From assembly GCF_003667825.1 (NCBI RefSeq), contig NZ_CP033043.1:3350001-3414000 (forward strand): a stretch of DNA of 64,000 bases, read 5' to 3'. Source of the stretch: Metabacillus litoralis. Its GTDB lineage: Bacteria > Bacillota > Bacilli > Bacillales > Bacillaceae. Position 1 is the first letter of the stretch; the number at the start of each line of letters is the position of its first letter. This document shows positions 51,435 through 63,367 of this stretch, one piece after another. A model generated the notes under the pieces. It ran no database searches. It had not been told where the DNA came from and worked only from the letters and a program-made list of their open reading frames with translations. The translations under genes were made by a program, and so were the position numbers.

Positions 51435-51887
51435 ATGACTTTTTACACAATTTTATTACTTATCCATCTTGTTGCGGCTGTTGTTGGGCTTGGGGCTACA
51501 TTTGGAATGCCAGTATTAATGAGTAATGTAAAAACTGTATCACAAGCTCAGTTTGCTCATAAGGTTTCTAAAGGCATTGAAAAGTTCGCAAAAGTGGGAA
51601 GCATCACATTATTACTTACAGGTATTATTATGGCTATTATCAATCCTTACCTTTTTAAAGAAGTTTGGTACATTGCTTCCCTTGTTATTTACGTAGCTGT
51701 TCAACCAATCACAGCAGGAATTCTCCCCAAAAAAGAAAAACTGCAATTAAAATCACTTGAAAGCCACGAAGGTGAAGAGTTACCAGAAGAGTATAAAAAG
51801 CTGGCAAAACAGGTGATCCCGTTTAATAATGTTTTACATGCATCTGCGGTTATTCTAATTGTTTTAATGACTGTAAAACCATTTTAA
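51435..51887 (+). CDS. DUF2269-type integral membrane protein
   Basis: A 150-residue protein with four hydrophobic segments; the N-terminal one starts TILLLIHLVAAVVGLGATFG. It has the HxxAxxxxG pattern of the DUF2269 family. The C-terminal end reads LHASAVILIVLMTV. RBS AGGAGG lies before the ATG. Function unknown. The gene is one of few plus-strand backbone genes, between tRNA-Arg and clpP. Confidence 0.8.
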   Translation: MTFYTILLLIHLVAAVVGLGATFGMPVLMSNVKTVSQAQFAHKVSKGIEKFAKVGSITLLLTGIIMAIINPYLFKEVWYIASLVIYVAVQPITAGILPKKEKLQLKSLESHEGEELPEEYKKLAKQVIPFNNVLHASAVILIVLMTVKPF

Positions 51888-51904
51888 TGTGATTTCTATG
51901 ATCG

Positions 51905-51929
51905 GGCAGGCTTTTTGGTCTGCCTTTTT
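51905..51929 (+). terminator. Terminator after the DUF2269 gene
   Basis: Arms GGCAG/CTGCC with a 10-nt loop, followed by five T. Confidence 0.65.
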
Positions 51930-52111
51930 CATGTTCTCTGTTCATTTTCTCTTTTAGGAGATATTTTAAGTAGTTAAAAAAGTATTCTCACAGTTTGAAA
52001 ATAAGCAAATGTGGGAAACATGATTACATGTTATGGTTATCGCATACATAGTATAGTATAGACACCACTGATGGCACTTTAAAAATTCATCGTAAAGCAT
52101 CGGTCTTTTCG

Positions 52112-52141
52112 TTTGACCTTTATTGACCATAGTTGTATGAT
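52112..52141 (+). promoter_or_regulatory. CtsR operator overlapping the clpP promoter
   Basis: The minus strand of 52112-52128 reads GGTCAATAAAGGTCAAA, a match to the CtsR heptad pair. It overlaps a plus-strand sigma-A promoter with -35 TTGACC (52113-52118), a 17-bp spacer and -10 TATGAT (52136-52141). CtsR control of clpP is known in B. subtilis. Confidence 0.85.
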
Positions 52142-52259
52142 GGAGATACATAAGATTTACCTTTGAAACATGTTTATGTTTACTGTTCTAAAAGATTACA
52201 TATTAAACTTTTACCTTTTAGAACAACGAATCTTTCTTAAAATAAAGGAGGAATATGAA

Positions 52260-52853
52260 ATGAATTTAATCCCTACAGTTATTGAACAAACAAACCGTGG
52301 TGAGCGTGCTTATGACATTTACTCCCGTCTTTTAAAGGACCGTATCATTATGCTTGGAAGCGGCATCGACGATAATGTTGCAAACTCAATTGTATCACAG
52401 CTACTGTTTTTAGAAGCTGAAGATCCAGAGAAAGATATCTCAATTTACATCAACAGCCCTGGTGGATCCATCACAGCAGGTATGGCAATCTACGATACAA
52501 TGCAATTCATTAAACCACAAGTATCAACGATTTGTATTGGTATGGCTGCTTCAATGGGTGCATTCTTACTTGCAGCTGGTGAAAAAGGTAAACGTTATGC
52601 TCTTCCAAACAGTGAAGTGATGATTCACCAACCACTTGGTGGCGCACAAGGTCAAGCAACGGAAATCGAAATTGCTGCAAAACGTATCTTATTCTTACGG
52701 GACAAATTAAACAGAATTCTTTCTGATCGTACAGGTCAAGATCTAGAAGTTATCGAACGCGATACAGAGCGTGACAACTTCATGACTGCTGATCGTGCGT
52801 TAGAATATGGTTTAATTGACAAGGTGTTAGATCGTAATACGTTAAGTAAATAA
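52260..52853 (+). CDS. clpP: ClpP, ATP-dependent Clp protease proteolytic subunit
   Basis: A 197-residue serine protease that forms a barrel with ClpX/ClpC. The catalytic Ser lies in GMAASMGAF, the His in MIHQPLGGA and the Asp near ERDTERDNF. It degrades proteins tagged by tmRNA, among others. The start ATG 52260 follows AAAGGAGG; an upstream in-frame ATG is not used. Promoter and CtsR box lie upstream. Confidence 0.98.
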   Translation: MNLIPTVIEQTNRGERAYDIYSRLLKDRIIMLGSGIDDNVANSIVSQLLFLEAEDPEKDISIYINSPGGSITAGMAIYDTMQFIKPQVSTICIGMAASMGAFLLAAGEKGKRYALPNSEVMIHQPLGGAQGQATEIEIAAKRILFLRDKLNRILSDRTGQDLEVIERDTERDNFMTADRALEYGLIDKVLDRNTLSK

Positions 52854-52867
52854 GATTAGATGAAGTA

Positions 52868-52907
52868 GGTCCCAATCCGATTTGATAGTGATTGGGGCTT
52901 TTTTGTT
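52868..52907 (+). terminator. Terminator after clpP
   Basis: Arms GGTCCCAATC/GATTGGGGC with a 12-nt loop, followed by TTTTTTG. Confidence 0.85.
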
Positions 52908-53038
52908 TTAGATTGAGGGCTTTAGATTGAGGGCATATAAGCACTGAGTCACGGAGGTAGGAGATGGAGCTTATGTCTTATGTGATCAGTCGCTCTTTTT
53001 TGTAATTGAGTCACATCTTCTCTATCCTGGTTTAGTCT

Positions 53039-53948
53039 TGTCCTGATTCTCGTACTATCGAGACATAAGTGCTCTTTCCTACCCTTGGTTTGTCCCGATT
53101 GTCACACTATTGAGACACAAGTGCTCTTTCCTCACCTTTGTTTGTCCCGATTCTCGCACTATCGAGACACATCTTTTCTTCCCTGTCCGATTTGTGTCCC
53201 GATTCTCGCACTATCGAGACACATCTTCTCTTCCCTTTCCTATTTGTGTCCCGATTCTCGCACTATCGAGACACATCTTCTCTTCCCTGCCCGATTTGTG
53301 TCCCGATTCCCGCACTATCGAGACATATCTTCTCTTCCCTTTCCTATTTGTGTCCCGATTCCTGCACTATCGAGACACATCTTCTTTTCCCTGCCCGATT
53401 TGTGTCCCGATTCCCTCACTATCGAGACACATCTTCTTTTCCCTGCCCGATTTGTGTCCCGATTCTCGCACTATCGAGACATATCTTCTCTTCCCTTTCC
53501 TATTTGTGTCCCGATTCCCGCACTATCGAGACACATCTTCTCTTCCCTATCCTATTTGTGTCCCGATTTCTCGCACTATCAGACACAAGTACTCTTTCCT
53601 CACCTACTTGTGTCCCAATTCCCGCACTATCGAGACACATCTTCTCTTCCCTATCCTATGTTTGTCCCGATTCCCGCACTATCCAGACACATCTTCTCTT
53701 CCCTATCCTATTTGTGTCCCGATTCTCGCACTATCGAGATACAAGTGGCTCTTTCCTCACCTTTGTTTGTCCAGATTCCCGCACTATCGAGACACAATTC
53801 CTATTTCCTCCCCTATTTGTGTCCCGATTCCCGCACTATCAAGACACATCCTCTCTTCCCTCTCCCATGTGTGTCCCGATTCCCTCACTATCGAGACACA
53901 TCCTCCCTTTCCTCCCCTATGGTTGTCCCAATTCTCACACTATCGGAC
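53039..53948. repeat. Tandem array of about 18 units of 52 bp
   Basis: Units begin TTTGTGTCCCGATTCTCGCA and continue CTATCGAGACACATCTTCTC, TTCCC and a variable six-base segment. Each unit can fold as TGTGTC-C-CGAT/ATCG-A-GACACA with a 9-nt loop. The period is 52 bp, so all plus frames stay open for 300 codons by chance; these frames are not genes. Because the intervening bases are also conserved, it is not a CRISPR array. It lies between clpP and crh. Confidence 0.85.
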
Positions 53949-54021
53949 AGAACTCCCACCATTTCCCCCAAAAACATAAAAAAAGCAGACATTATAATCA
54001 ATGCCTGCTTCTTCTTATGAA

Positions 54022-54279
54022 TTATCCTTCTTGCTGCACAAACTTCGCTAAAGCTTCAACAGCCTCTTGCTCGTCGTTCCCCTCTGCAATTAAATTAATA
54101 ACTGCTCCAGTGCTAACTGCTAAGCTCATGAGTCCCATAATACTTTTTGCGTTTACTTTTTTGCCGTCTTTTTCTAAAAACACATCAGATGCAAAACGAT
54201 TTGCTTCTTGAACAAATAATGCAGCTGGACGTGCTTGTAAACCTGTTTTAAGATTTACTTCTACTTGCTTTTCAACCAT
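54022..54279 (-). CDS. crh: Crh, catabolite repression HPr-like protein
   Basis: An 85-residue HPr paralogue. The usual active-site His is Gln in LQARPAA, as in Crh, so it cannot pass phosphate in the PTS. The regulatory Ser46 is kept in NAKSIMGLMSL. Ser-phosphorylated Crh is a CcpA corepressor, and this window has several cre sites. It follows whiA, the usual order. Confidence 0.95.
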   Translation of the reverse strand: MVEKQVEVNLKTGLQARPAALFVQEANRFASDVFLEKDGKKVNAKSIMGLMSLAVSTGAVINLIAEGNDEQEAVEALAKFVQQEG

Positions 54280-54315
54280 AGTAATCTCCTCTTCTCTTCT
54301 TTAGTTTTTTTATAT

Positions 54316-55266
54316 TTATTTTAATGATAACGGTTGACCAGTTCTTAATTGCTCAGCTATTTGATCTAGCTTACGTAGTCGATGATTGATACCCGATTTG
54401 CTGATGGTACCACTTGATACCATTTCACCTAGCTCTTTTAACGTGACATCTTGATATTCGACTCTTAGCTTGGCGATTTCTCTTAGTTTATCCGGTAAAG
54501 CATCTAAGCCTATTTTATCATCAATAAAGCGAATATTCTCTACCTGTCTTAGTGCGGCACCAATTGTTTTGTTAAGATTGGCTGTTTCACAGTTCACCAA
54601 ACGATTCACTGAATTTCTCATGTCACGAACAATGCGAACATCCTCAAATCGAAGTAGCGCTTGATGGGCACCAATGACATTTAAAAACTCTGTGATTTTT
54701 TCTGCTTCTTTTAAATACGTGATAAAGCCTTTTTTACGCTCTAACGTTTTGCTATTCAAATCAAATGTATTCATTAACTCACAAAGAGAATCGTTATGCT
54801 CTTTATATAGTGAGAAAATTTCAAGGTGATAGGATGAGGTTTCCGGGTTATTAACGGAGCCTCCAGCAAGAAATGCGCCTCTTATATAAGAGCGTTTGCA
54901 ACATTTCTTTTTCACAAGATTTTCAGAAATACTATGATAGAAGGTAAACCCTTCATCTAAAATATTCAGATCCTCTAGTATCGACTTGGCTTCATCAACA
55001 AGTCTTACGATATAAACATTGTTTTTTTTCAAACGCATTTTCTTTCGAACAAGCAGCTCTACTGATACTTGATATTGCTTTTTTAACAAAGTATAAATTC
55101 TTCTGGCAATCGCTGCATTCTCTGTTTGAATATCTAAAACCAGCATTTTGTTTGAAAATGACAGTGATCCATTCATACGAATTAAAGCTGATAACTCAGC
55201 TCGTAAGCAGCACGGTTTTAGTTCTAAATTCGTTAATTCTTTTTTCGTTTCAGATGCAAATGACAA
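54316..55266 (-). CDS. whiA: WhiA, DNA-binding protein linked to cell division
   Basis: A 316-residue protein with an N-terminal LAGLIDADG-like fold that has lost nuclease motifs ([17 protein letters not shown]) and a C-terminal helix-turn-helix ([20 protein letters not shown]). It regulates division or chromosome segregation in Bacillus. It lies in the conserved rapZ-yvcK-whiA-crh block. Confidence 0.95.
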   Translation of the reverse strand: MSFASETKKELTNLELKPCCLRAELSALIRMNGSLSFSNKMLVLDIQTENAAIARRIYTLLKKQYQVSVELLVRKKMRLKKNNVYIVRLVDEAKSILEDLNILDEGFTFYHSISENLVKKKCCKRSYIRGAFLAGGSVNNPETSSYHLEIFSLYKEHNDSLCELMNTFDLNSKTLERKKGFITYLKEAEKITEFLNVIGAHQALLRFEDVRIVRDMRNSVNRLVNCETANLNKTIGAALRQVENIRFIDDKIGLDALPDKLREIAKLRVEYQDVTLKELGEMVSSGTISKSGINHRLRKLDQIAEQLRTGQPLSLK

Positions 55267-55299
55267 CTCTGCACCCCCATTCTTTACCTGGAACCCGTG

Positions 55300-56259
55300 T
55301 TAGTCTTCTTGAAGAATTCCATATAATAGCTTTGCAACTTTATTTGTGTCATGTCGAATGACACTATTCTCATAACAAACAATATTGTCTGTTATCACTT
55401 CAAGACCTAGTAATTTTAACCTTTCAATATCATAATGAACAGGCTTCGCAAGCTCCTCCTCATATAATGACTTTATGTTCTCAGGTATTTCTTCTTCATT
55501 TACGAGAATGGTATCAATAAATGATTCATTCATATGCTCATACAATGCTTTCACATGGTCACTTGCAGAGTAATTTAATGTTTCCCCCGCCTGTGTCATC
55601 ACATTGCAGATATATACCTTTTTCGCTTTTGCTTTGCAAACTTCTTCTCCTATTTTCGGTACAAGAAGATTCGGTAGGATACTTGTGTACAAGCTGCCTG
55701 GACCAATGACAATTAAATCAGCTTCTCTGATCACATCAATTGTTTCAGGAAGAGGCTCAATTTCGGTAGGACTCAAAAACACCTTTTTAATTCTTTTACC
55801 TGAGAAAGGAATTTTTGATTCTCCTGATACAATTGTGCCATCCTCCATTTCTGCGTTTAACACAACACTAGAATTAGCAGCTGGTAAAACTTTTCCACGT
55901 ACATTTAAGACAGTACTCATTTCTTTGATTGCATGAACAAAATCACCAGTAATATTCGTCATAGCAGCTAAAATGAGATTCCCTAAGGAATGGCCAATGA
56001 GATTATTCCCTTTATTGAAGCGATGTTGAAATAGTTCTTCAACAAGTGGTTCAACATCAGATAAAGCAGCTAATACATTTCGTATATCTCCAGGAGGTGG
56101 AATGTTCAACTCATTTCGGAGCCTGCCCGAGCTCCCGCCATCATCAGCAACAGTCACAATGGCCGTAATATCAACAGGAAAGTGCTTTAACCCTCTTAAT
56201 AAAACGGATAACCCTGTACCGCCCCCGATAATCACAACTTTAGGCAAATGTTCTGTCAT
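55300..56259 (-). CDS. yvcK: YvcK/GlmR, gluconeogenesis factor
   Basis: A 319-residue UDP-GlcNAc-binding protein required for growth on gluconeogenic carbon. The N-terminal nucleotide-like segment is VVIIGGGTGLSVLLRGLKHF. Segments ADDGGSSGRLR and GSLYTSILPNLLV are typical of the 2-phospho-L-lactate transferase-like family. It is 2 nt from rapZ. Confidence 0.95.
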   Translation of the reverse strand: MTEHLPKVVIIGGGTGLSVLLRGLKHFPVDITAIVTVADDGGSSGRLRNELNIPPPGDIRNVLAALSDVEPLVEELFQHRFNKGNNLIGHSLGNLILAAMTNITGDFVHAIKEMSTVLNVRGKVLPAANSSVVLNAEMEDGTIVSGESKIPFSGKRIKKVFLSPTEIEPLPETIDVIREADLIVIGPGSLYTSILPNLLVPKIGEEVCKAKAKKVYICNVMTQAGETLNYSASDHVKALYEHMNESFIDTILVNEEEIPENIKSLYEEELAKPVHYDIERLKLLGLEVITDNIVCYENSVIRHDTNKVAKLLYGILQED

Positions 56260-56261
56260 GC

Positions 56262-57167
56262 TTAGTGATTCTTTCTCTTCTCAATATCTCGGTGTGAGAC
56301 TTGAGTATGATAGTCTTGGTGAAAATGTTTTGCAAGATATTCAGCGAGTGTTACTGAGCGATGTTGACCTCCTGTGCAACCAATCGCAATAACAATTTGA
56401 CTTTTTCCTTCACGTTTATAATAAGGCAGCATGAACGTGAGCAAATCTATAAGCTTTTCAAGAAACTTTTGTGTTTCATTCCACTTTAACACGTATGAAG
56501 AAACCTCTTCCTGCAAGCCTGTTTTTGGCCTCATATGTTCTATATAATGAGGATTTGGTAGGAAACGAACGTCAAAGACAAGATCAGCATCGATTGGGAT
56601 TCCATATTTAAATCCAAATGATGTTACATTCACGGTAAACGTGTGCTGAACACTTGATGAAAATTGTTTAAGGATCTTTTCACGTAGCTCTCTTGGCTTT
56701 AAATCTGATGTATCATAAATTAATTGAGCTCTACCCTTCATTTCTTCTAACAAATCTCGTTCTAAGCCAATCCCTTCTAATGGAAGACCTTTAGAAGCTA
56801 AAGGATGGGAGCGTCTTGTTTCCTTATATCTTGTGACAAGAGTAGAATCTTTTGCATCAAGGAATAAAATATGGGGAGTTACCCATGAGTTTTCCGGTAG
56901 ATCATCAAGTGCTTTAAACAAACTATCGAAAAACTCTCTTCCACGAAGATCCATAACTAATGCAACTTTATTCATTTTAGAGCCAGATTCTTTCATTAAC
57001 TCCAAAAACTTCGGTAAAAGGGTTGGCGGCAAGTTGTCCACACAGAAGTAACCTAGGTCTTCAAAACTTTGAATGGCTACTGTTTTTCCTGCGCCAGACA
57101 TACCAGTAATAATAACCATCTGTACATCTTGCTGTGAAAATTGCTGCTCATTCTGCTCGACACTCAT
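56262..57167 (-). CDS. rapZ: RapZ, nucleotide-binding protein
   Basis: A 301-residue P-loop protein. Walker A is [18 protein letters not shown]; the C-terminal domain contains [11 protein letters not shown] and [11 protein letters not shown]. In E. coli RapZ controls GlmS levels; the Bacillus version (YvcJ) affects competence genes. It is upstream of yvcK, as usual. Confidence 0.95.
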   Translation of the reverse strand: MSVEQNEQQFSQQDVQMVIITGMSGAGKTVAIQSFEDLGYFCVDNLPPTLLPKFLELMKESGSKMNKVALVMDLRGREFFDSLFKALDDLPENSWVTPHILFLDAKDSTLVTRYKETRRSHPLASKGLPLEGIGLERDLLEEMKGRAQLIYDTSDLKPRELREKILKQFSSSVQHTFTVNVTSFGFKYGIPIDADLVFDVRFLPNPHYIEHMRPKTGLQEEVSSYVLKWNETQKFLEKLIDLLTFMLPYYKREGKSQIVIAIGCTGGQHRSVTLAEYLAKHFHQDYHTQVSHRDIEKRKNH

Positions 57168-57256
57168 TAATCTCTCCTCCTCTCGTTTTCCTGCTACATG
57201 TAACGTATCATAAATGTATTCATTTCTTATAAAAGCTTGTAAGTAAATATGACGGT

Positions 57257-57724
57257 TTATTGTGGATCCAAGCGATAAGATAATAGTTCAAAATCTGGAG
57301 TATATGTAAAGGTCCCGTAAAGCATTCCAGTACCTTTCATCACATAATCCAGGATGTGGTGGTCTCCTGGTGCCATCGGTAACTCCTGAACCGCTTCTTT
57401 ATCATGCCATTTAATTGTTCCTTCTTCTGATTCTCCTACATTCGTTCCTTGATAATCAGTTGCTAAGAAGGTAAACATCATCCATTCTGAAACAATATCT
57501 TTTCCATCTTGTATGATGAACGTAAAAATACCTTTTAATTGAGGGTTTTTTATATAGATTCCTGTTTCTTCCCTGTATTCACGTGTGACAGTATCCTTCA
57601 CAGATTCCCCCAGTTCCATTTTCCCACCGGGAGCTACCCACCAACCTCTTCTAGGCTTTTGCAGGAGAAGAACCTTGTTTCCTTCCATTAAGACGCAGTT
57701 GGTTACTCTTTGCAAATTCTTCAC
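57257..57724 (-). CDS. Nudix hydrolase of the YvcI type
   Basis: A 155-residue protein with the Nudix box [20 protein letters not shown] followed by ETG. It presumably hydrolyses a nucleoside diphosphate derivative; the substrate is unknown. It lies upstream of rapZ in the standard order. Confidence 0.9.
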   Translation of the reverse strand: MKNLQRVTNCVLMEGNKVLLLQKPRRGWWVAPGGKMELGESVKDTVTREYREETGIYIKNPQLKGIFTFIIQDGKDIVSEWMMFTFLATDYQGTNVGESEEGTIKWHDKEAVQELPMAPGDHHILDYVMKGTGMLYGTFTYTPDFELLSYRLDPQ

Positions 57725-58104
57725 CTCTATTATTCACATGACATTGGAATTTTCCTCATTTTATCTCGATCTTTACTTTTGTTTATTATACTATGTTCAA
57801 ATTATGTATACAACGAACACGATTAGCTTTTCATTTGGTAAAAAAAGAGGAATTTACTATATGTATATACGGATAAGATGGAAATCTGTTTCATTTTTTT
57901 TAAAAAGAAATAAAAACAGGTTGAAGAACAAAAAAAGGGAGCACGGGAAAGGGCGCCCATGCTCGAAATTAAGTCTATTTATAAAAGGGGGTCAATTACT
58001 ATTTATATAGTACCTCATAATTGTTTCACTCATGTTACAGGAGAGTTAAAACACAATTACGAAATTGTTAACCGCCATTCGACATTCTTTTACGTTTGAA
58101 ATAA
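57725..58104. other. Intergenic region between trxB and the Nudix gene
   Basis: About 380 bp with no supported gene. I see only an A/T-rich tract and a purine-rich stretch near 57890-57940. No clear terminator for trxB is recognised. Confidence 0.4.
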
Positions 58105-59067
<963 letters not shown>

Positions 59068-59256
59068 TTAAAATGACCTTTACTTTGATTATCTGCCAAT
59101 ACGAGAAGACACATACACCCTTTTCCTACCGTCTTCATCATTTTGCCTTATAGACATCGTATAAAATATAGTGAAATCATGCCATATTTTTGCTCATTTG
59201 TGGAGCACCAAGATGAATGTATTGATTTTCATGAACATGATTCCTTACATCTCCAA

Positions 59257-59286
59257 CAAAAAACCCGCCTTCTCTCAGGCAGGTTT
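59257..59286 (-). terminator. Terminator after the TPR gene
   Basis: Arms AACCTGCCT/AGGCGGGTT with a short loop, followed by TTTTTTG on the minus strand. Confidence 0.8.
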
Positions 59287-59291
59287 TATCA

Positions 59292-60740
59292 TTAAGCTAA
59301 AATACTCTTCACAAGCTTTACATACTTCCCTACAGACGATACCGATGTGCCGTACTCAGAAGCAATAACAGTTTGTGTAATTGACTGGTTTGCTTGGCTT
59401 CTCCATACATAGTCCAGAGCAGCAGCCCAGCCTTGGTAGTTTTTTAGCGAGTAATTTTGTTTATAAGCTTTCATTAAAATACGGAATGAGAACAAAAATA
59501 ATTCATCATGCTCGGAATGCACGAATAAAGACTCTGCTATTTGATAGAGAGACGAGACCTGATCATATGAATCAAAGTGTTTAGATAAGGCTAGTTTGAT
59601 AAACTCTTTTTCTAGCTGTGATTGTGGGACAGCTGATGATTGATATTCATATAGTTGATCGAGATTTTTTGTTTGTATGGCCAAGAAAATCGCGTATAGG
59701 CGCTCTTCTAGTGTCATATTGCTCACTCGCTGATTTGAATCTGCGTTCAAATTCCACGGCTCAGAGCCTGCTTTATCTTTATTTTCCTTTAATACTCGCT
59801 CCCACATTTGCTCAGAGAATGATACATTTCCTGTAAAATAAGCTGCATATGACAGCCAATAGTAGAATACCTCATCACCTTCGTAGCCTTGTTTGTGTAA
59901 TGAACGAAGCCATTTGTATGCTAAAGGATAATAACCAACTAAAGCGAATGTTGCCCCTAATTTATAGCGATGTTCGAATAAAAGCGGGTGTACAGTCGAT
60001 AAAGTATTTGCAAGCTCCTCAACCTTGTCATCCTGGCGTTCATAATAATAGAATACTAAAAGATTACAATAAGCATGTAAATTGCCCGGATTCCGTTCAA
60101 GGACAGTTTGCAGGTACTCTTTAGCTTTTTCCACTTCCCCTACATAAAAATAGGCTAAAGATAAGTTGTTGTGTGCTGACCAAAATTCAGGGTATTCAGC
60201 AACAATTTCTTCTAGAAGTAAAATCGCTTCTTCAAACTGACTTGTTTCAAGTAGTGATTTTGCCGCATCCTGTTTTAAAATTAAATCATCAGGATCTTTT
60301 AAAAATGGCTCTTCATCATCATCTTCCATCGTTAAAAGATCAATCAGATCTTCATTTTCTTCAGTAAACTCACCATATGGCTCTTTATTTGCATATTCAG
60401 TCGCACACTTGTAGGCTTCCTGAAACAATCCAAGATGTGCGTAATTATTTGCCATTAAATAATGACATTCCGTCATATCCTGATCAAGCTCTTCAAGTAT
60501 GTGTGAAAGCAATTCATTTGATTGGCTGTATTTTCCCATATCTGTATAGATGGCCGCTAGCTGAGACAGCTTCATTGAGTCATTCGGATCTAACTCAATG
60601 CTCTTCTGTAAATATTTACTTGCCTTTTGATAGTTATATTCACGGTAAGCCTTGAGGCCCTTATTATAGTAATATTGTCCATCTTGGAGAAACGGGACAA
60701 CCTGTGCTCTTTTTTGTTGTTTGCTCAATTGTCTTCCCAC
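59292..60740 (-). CDS. Tetratricopeptide-repeat protein (YvcD type)
   Basis: A 482-residue protein. TPR units are seen: GLKAYREYNYQKASKYLQKS near 25-55, SQLAAIYTDMGKYSQSNELL, and NLSLAYFYVGEVEKAKEYLQ near 190. The last third is Asn- and aromatic-rich, without clear TPR. The start is GTG 60740 with GGAGG 6 bases upstream; ATG 60758 overlaps the ribosome site. Function unknown; it is the conserved neighbour of trxB in Bacillus. Confidence 0.85.
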   Translation of the reverse strand: MGRQLSKQQKRAQVVPFLQDGQYYYNKGLKAYREYNYQKASKYLQKSIELDPNDSMKLSQLAAIYTDMGKYSQSNELLSHILEELDQDMTECHYLMANNYAHLGLFQEAYKCATEYANKEPYGEFTEENEDLIDLLTMEDDDEEPFLKDPDDLILKQDAAKSLLETSQFEEAILLLEEIVAEYPEFWSAHNNLSLAYFYVGEVEKAKEYLQTVLERNPGNLHAYCNLLVFYYYERQDDKVEELANTLSTVHPLLFEHRYKLGATFALVGYYPLAYKWLRSLHKQGYEGDEVFYYWLSYAAYFTGNVSFSEQMWERVLKENKDKAGSEPWNLNADSNQRVSNMTLEERLYAIFLAIQTKNLDQLYEYQSSAVPQSQLEKEFIKLALSKHFDSYDQVSSLYQIAESLFVHSEHDELFLFSFRILMKAYKQNYSLKNYQGWAAALDYVWRSQANQSITQTVIASEYGTSVSSVGKYVKLVKSILA

Positions 60741-60898
60741 TGAGATCCTCCATTTCATTAAATTCCCGTACGTAAGTATACCATAAGTTTATAGTTCTAA
60801 ATAGATATTTATTAAGCCCTTTCTCACATTTAATGAATTACAAATATTTACACTTCAATTGTTTATACTAGTACTAACAAACAAGGAGGATCGGGACT

Positions 60899-61909
60899 AT
60901 GGATAAAATGGAACATCATATCGACTTAACATCAGCAGAGCTTGCTGCGCTGTGGACATCCTATATGACCGAGAGTGCATCGAATCCAGTATTGAAGTAT
61001 TTTAGCAAAATTGTAGTAGATGAAGAAATAAAACAAGTAATTAACTTTAGTTTACAAAAGTCTACTGAACATCTTTTAACATTAAAAGAGATTTTTAATA
61101 AAGAGAACTACCCAATTCCCATTGGCTTTTCTGATGAAGATATTAACTTTGATGCGCCGAGATTATATTCTGATACGTACATGCTTTACTTTATTCGCAA
61201 CTTGGGTAAAGCTGGAATTGCTGCAGATGGAATGGCATTTTCTATGAGTGCTAGAAAAGATATTAGGAACTTATATTTTCATTATTTGGTTGAAGCAGCA
61301 CAGGTAGAAGATGTTGCAAAAGAAGTTATGCTCTCAAAAGGACTTTATATTCGCCCGCCGTACATCGCAGTTCCAGATCATCCTGATATGGTTAAAAAGC
61401 AAAGTTTCCTACGAGGTTGGTTTGGTGAACGAAGAACATTAACAGCAGATGAAATTGCCCACATCTACATGAATCACACAAACAACGCAAACGGAAAAGC
61501 CTTGTTAATTGGGTTTGCCCAGACAGCTGGTTCTGAAGAGCTTAGAAACCACTTTGTAAGAGGAATTGATTTAGCAAAGTCCATTATGGAATCTTTACGG
61601 CAAATTTTAGAAGAAAGCACACTTCCTTCCCCAATGACATGGGATACAGAAGTAACAGATTCAACGGTTGCCCCTTTTTCAGATAAACTAATGTTATTTC
61701 ACGTTATGTCATTAAACGGGATAGGTTTGGGGAATATTGGGGGCTCGCTAGCTTTATCGTTTAGACGTGATGTAGCTGCAAAATACTTAAAAATGATGAA
61801 AGACATAGGATTATATGCAGAAGACGGTGTAAATATCATGATTAAAAATGAATGGTTTGAGAGGCCACCCCAGGCTATTGATCGAGAAAACTTATCTAAA
61901 AAAGACTAA
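60899..61909 (+). CDS. DUF3231-family protein with two ferritin-like halves
   Basis: A 336-residue protein in which residues about 5-165 and 180-325 are related helical halves (LTSAELAALWTSYMTES and LTADEIAHIYMNHTNNA). Each half resembles a ferritin-like bundle of the DUF3231/spore coat-like family. AGGAGG lies before the ATG. Function unknown. It is a plus-strand gene between the TPR and his genes. Confidence 0.85.
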   Translation: MDKMEHHIDLTSAELAALWTSYMTESASNPVLKYFSKIVVDEEIKQVINFSLQKSTEHLLTLKEIFNKENYPIPIGFSDEDINFDAPRLYSDTYMLYFIRNLGKAGIAADGMAFSMSARKDIRNLYFHYLVEAAQVEDVAKEVMLSKGLYIRPPYIAVPDHPDMVKKQSFLRGWFGERRTLTADEIAHIYMNHTNNANGKALLIGFAQTAGSEELRNHFVRGIDLAKSIMESLRQILEESTLPSPMTWDTEVTDSTVAPFSDKLMLFHVMSLNGIGLGNIGGSLALSFRRDVAAKYLKMMKDIGLYAEDGVNIMIKNEWFERPPQAIDRENLSKKD

Positions 61910-61958
61910 CCAATAAGCAGGAAAAAGCAGGGCACACAGCACATCCCCATATATAAAG

Positions 61959-61982
61959 GCAATCGATGTTAAACCGATTGCC
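61959..61982 (-). terminator. Terminator of the his operon
   Basis: Arms GGCAATCG/CGATTGCC with a 9-nt loop, T-rich on the minus strand. Confidence 0.75.
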
Positions 61983-61991
61983 TCACTGACT

Positions 61992-62612
61992 TTATTTTGA
62001 CGCATGTCTCTCCTCTAATACCTTTAACACGTCATCTAAAGGTAGCTTCTGCTCTCGTAATAAAACCATTAAGTGAAATAGCAAATCAGCCACTTCCCAT
62101 TTCAACTCATCATGGTCACGGTTTTTAGAAGCAATAATTACTTCCCCTGCTTCTTCTCCGACCTTCTTCAAAATTTTATCTACACCTTCAGTGAATAAGT
62201 ATGTTGTATAAGATCCTTCCGGCAGCTCACTTTCACGTTCAGCAATTAATTTCTCTAATGTATTTAAAATCTGGAAACGGTCTTGAGCAGGAGAAACTTC
62301 TTGTTTCTCAATTGTTTCACTAAAGCATGTATATGCACCTGTATGACATGCTGGACCTTGAGGCTGAACAAGGACAAGAATGGCATCTTGATCACAATCA
62401 TATCTCATTTCAACCACTTTTTGCGTATTCCCAGACGTTGCACCTTTATGCCAAAGCTCTTGTCTAGAACGGCTGTAAAACCAAGTTTCCTTCGTATCCA
62501 ACGTTTTTTGTAAGGATTCTTCGTTCATATAAGCTAGTGTTAACACTTCTTTACTTGCCGCATCTTGTACGATTGCCGGAACCAAGCCATTTTGGTCAAA
62601 TTTAACGTTCAT
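61992..62612 (-). CDS. hisI: HisI(E), bifunctional phosphoribosyl-AMP cyclohydrolase and -ATP pyrophosphohydrolase
   Basis: A 206-residue enzyme catalysing steps 2 and 3 of histidine synthesis. The cyclohydrolase half has [19 protein letters not shown] and the zinc-binding CDQDA and [10 protein letters not shown]. The pyrophosphohydrolase half has [15 protein letters not shown]. It is fused as in most Firmicutes and is last of the his operon; its start overlaps the hisF stop by 4 nt. Confidence 0.96.
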   Translation of the reverse strand: MNVKFDQNGLVPAIVQDAASKEVLTLAYMNEESLQKTLDTKETWFYSRSRQELWHKGATSGNTQKVVEMRYDCDQDAILVLVQPQGPACHTGAYTCFSETIEKQEVSPAQDRFQILNTLEKLIAERESELPEGSYTTYLFTEGVDKILKKVGEEAGEVIIASKNRDHDELKWEVADLLFHLMVLLREQKLPLDDVLKVLEERHASK

Positions 62613-63367
62613 CGTACATTCACCCCCTGTTGATCTAAGTATGCTTTTACTTCTTTAACCGACGTTTCTTTGTAATGAAAAATCGAAGCAGCTAGAGCAG
62701 CATCTGCTTTTCCTTCTTGAAAAGCATGTAAAAAGTGCTCGGCATTTCCAGCTCCACCTGATGCAATAACTGGAACAGTGACCGCTTCACTAACCGCTTT
62801 ATTTAAGGCGATATTAAAGCCGCTTTTTTCTCCATCACTATCCATGCTTGTGAGAAGAATTTCCCCAGCACCACGTTTCACAGCTTCTTTTGCCCATTCT
62901 ACCACTTCCCAATGTGTCGCATTACGACCACCATGAGTAAACACTCTCCAGCTGCCTAATTCTTCATCAAATTTCGCATCAATTGCGACAACGATACACT
63001 GAGAACCAAAGAAACCTGCTCCCTCTGTAATAAGCTCAGGATTTACTAAAGCTGCTGTGTTTAAAGAAACCTTATCTGCACCTGCACGTAGAATTCGCTT
63101 CATATCTTCTAGTGAGTTAATTCCTCCACCAACTGTAAAAGGAATTGCTAGCTGAGCGGCAACCTGTTCAACAACATCGACCATTGTTTTTCGACCTTCA
63201 TGTGAAGCAGAAATGTCTAAGAAGACTAATTCATCTGCCCCTTCTTGATCGTAAAACTTCGCAAGCTCAACCGGATCTCCTGCGTCTCTTAATCCTAAAA
63301 ACTGAATTCCTTTTACAACTCGTCCTTCTTTTACATCTAAGCATGGTATGATCCGTTTAGTAATCAT
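62609..63367 (-). CDS. hisF: HisF, imidazole glycerol phosphate synthase cyclase subunit
   Basis: A 252-residue (beta/alpha)8 barrel. The catalytic Asp lies in [14 protein letters not shown], the second Asp in [12 protein letters not shown]; phosphate loops are [10 protein letters not shown] and [11 protein letters not shown]. It works with HisH, whose gene is outside the window. Its start overlaps the hisA stop by 4 nt. Confidence 0.97.
   Translation of the reverse strand: MITKRIIPCLDVKEGRVVKGIQFLGLRDAGDPVELAKFYDQEGADELVFLDISASHEGRKTMVDVVEQVAAQLAIPFTVGGGINSLEDMKRILRAGADKVSLNTAALVNPELITEGAGFFGSQCIVVAIDAKFDEELGSWRVFTHGGRNATHWEVVEWAKEAVKRGAGEILLTSMDSDGEKSGFNIALNKAVSEAVTVPVIASGGAGNAEHFLHAFQEGKADAALAASIFHYKETSVKEVKAYLDQQGVNVR

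Noticed and set aside
53039..53948. Possible CRISPR array
   Set aside because: The whole 52-bp unit is conserved, including the part that would be spacer, and no cas genes are near.
53085..54211. Three long overlapping plus-strand reading frames of 289-357 codons
   Set aside because: They are produced by a 52-bp tandem repeat read in all frames; there is no ribosome site, and the third runs antisense through crh.
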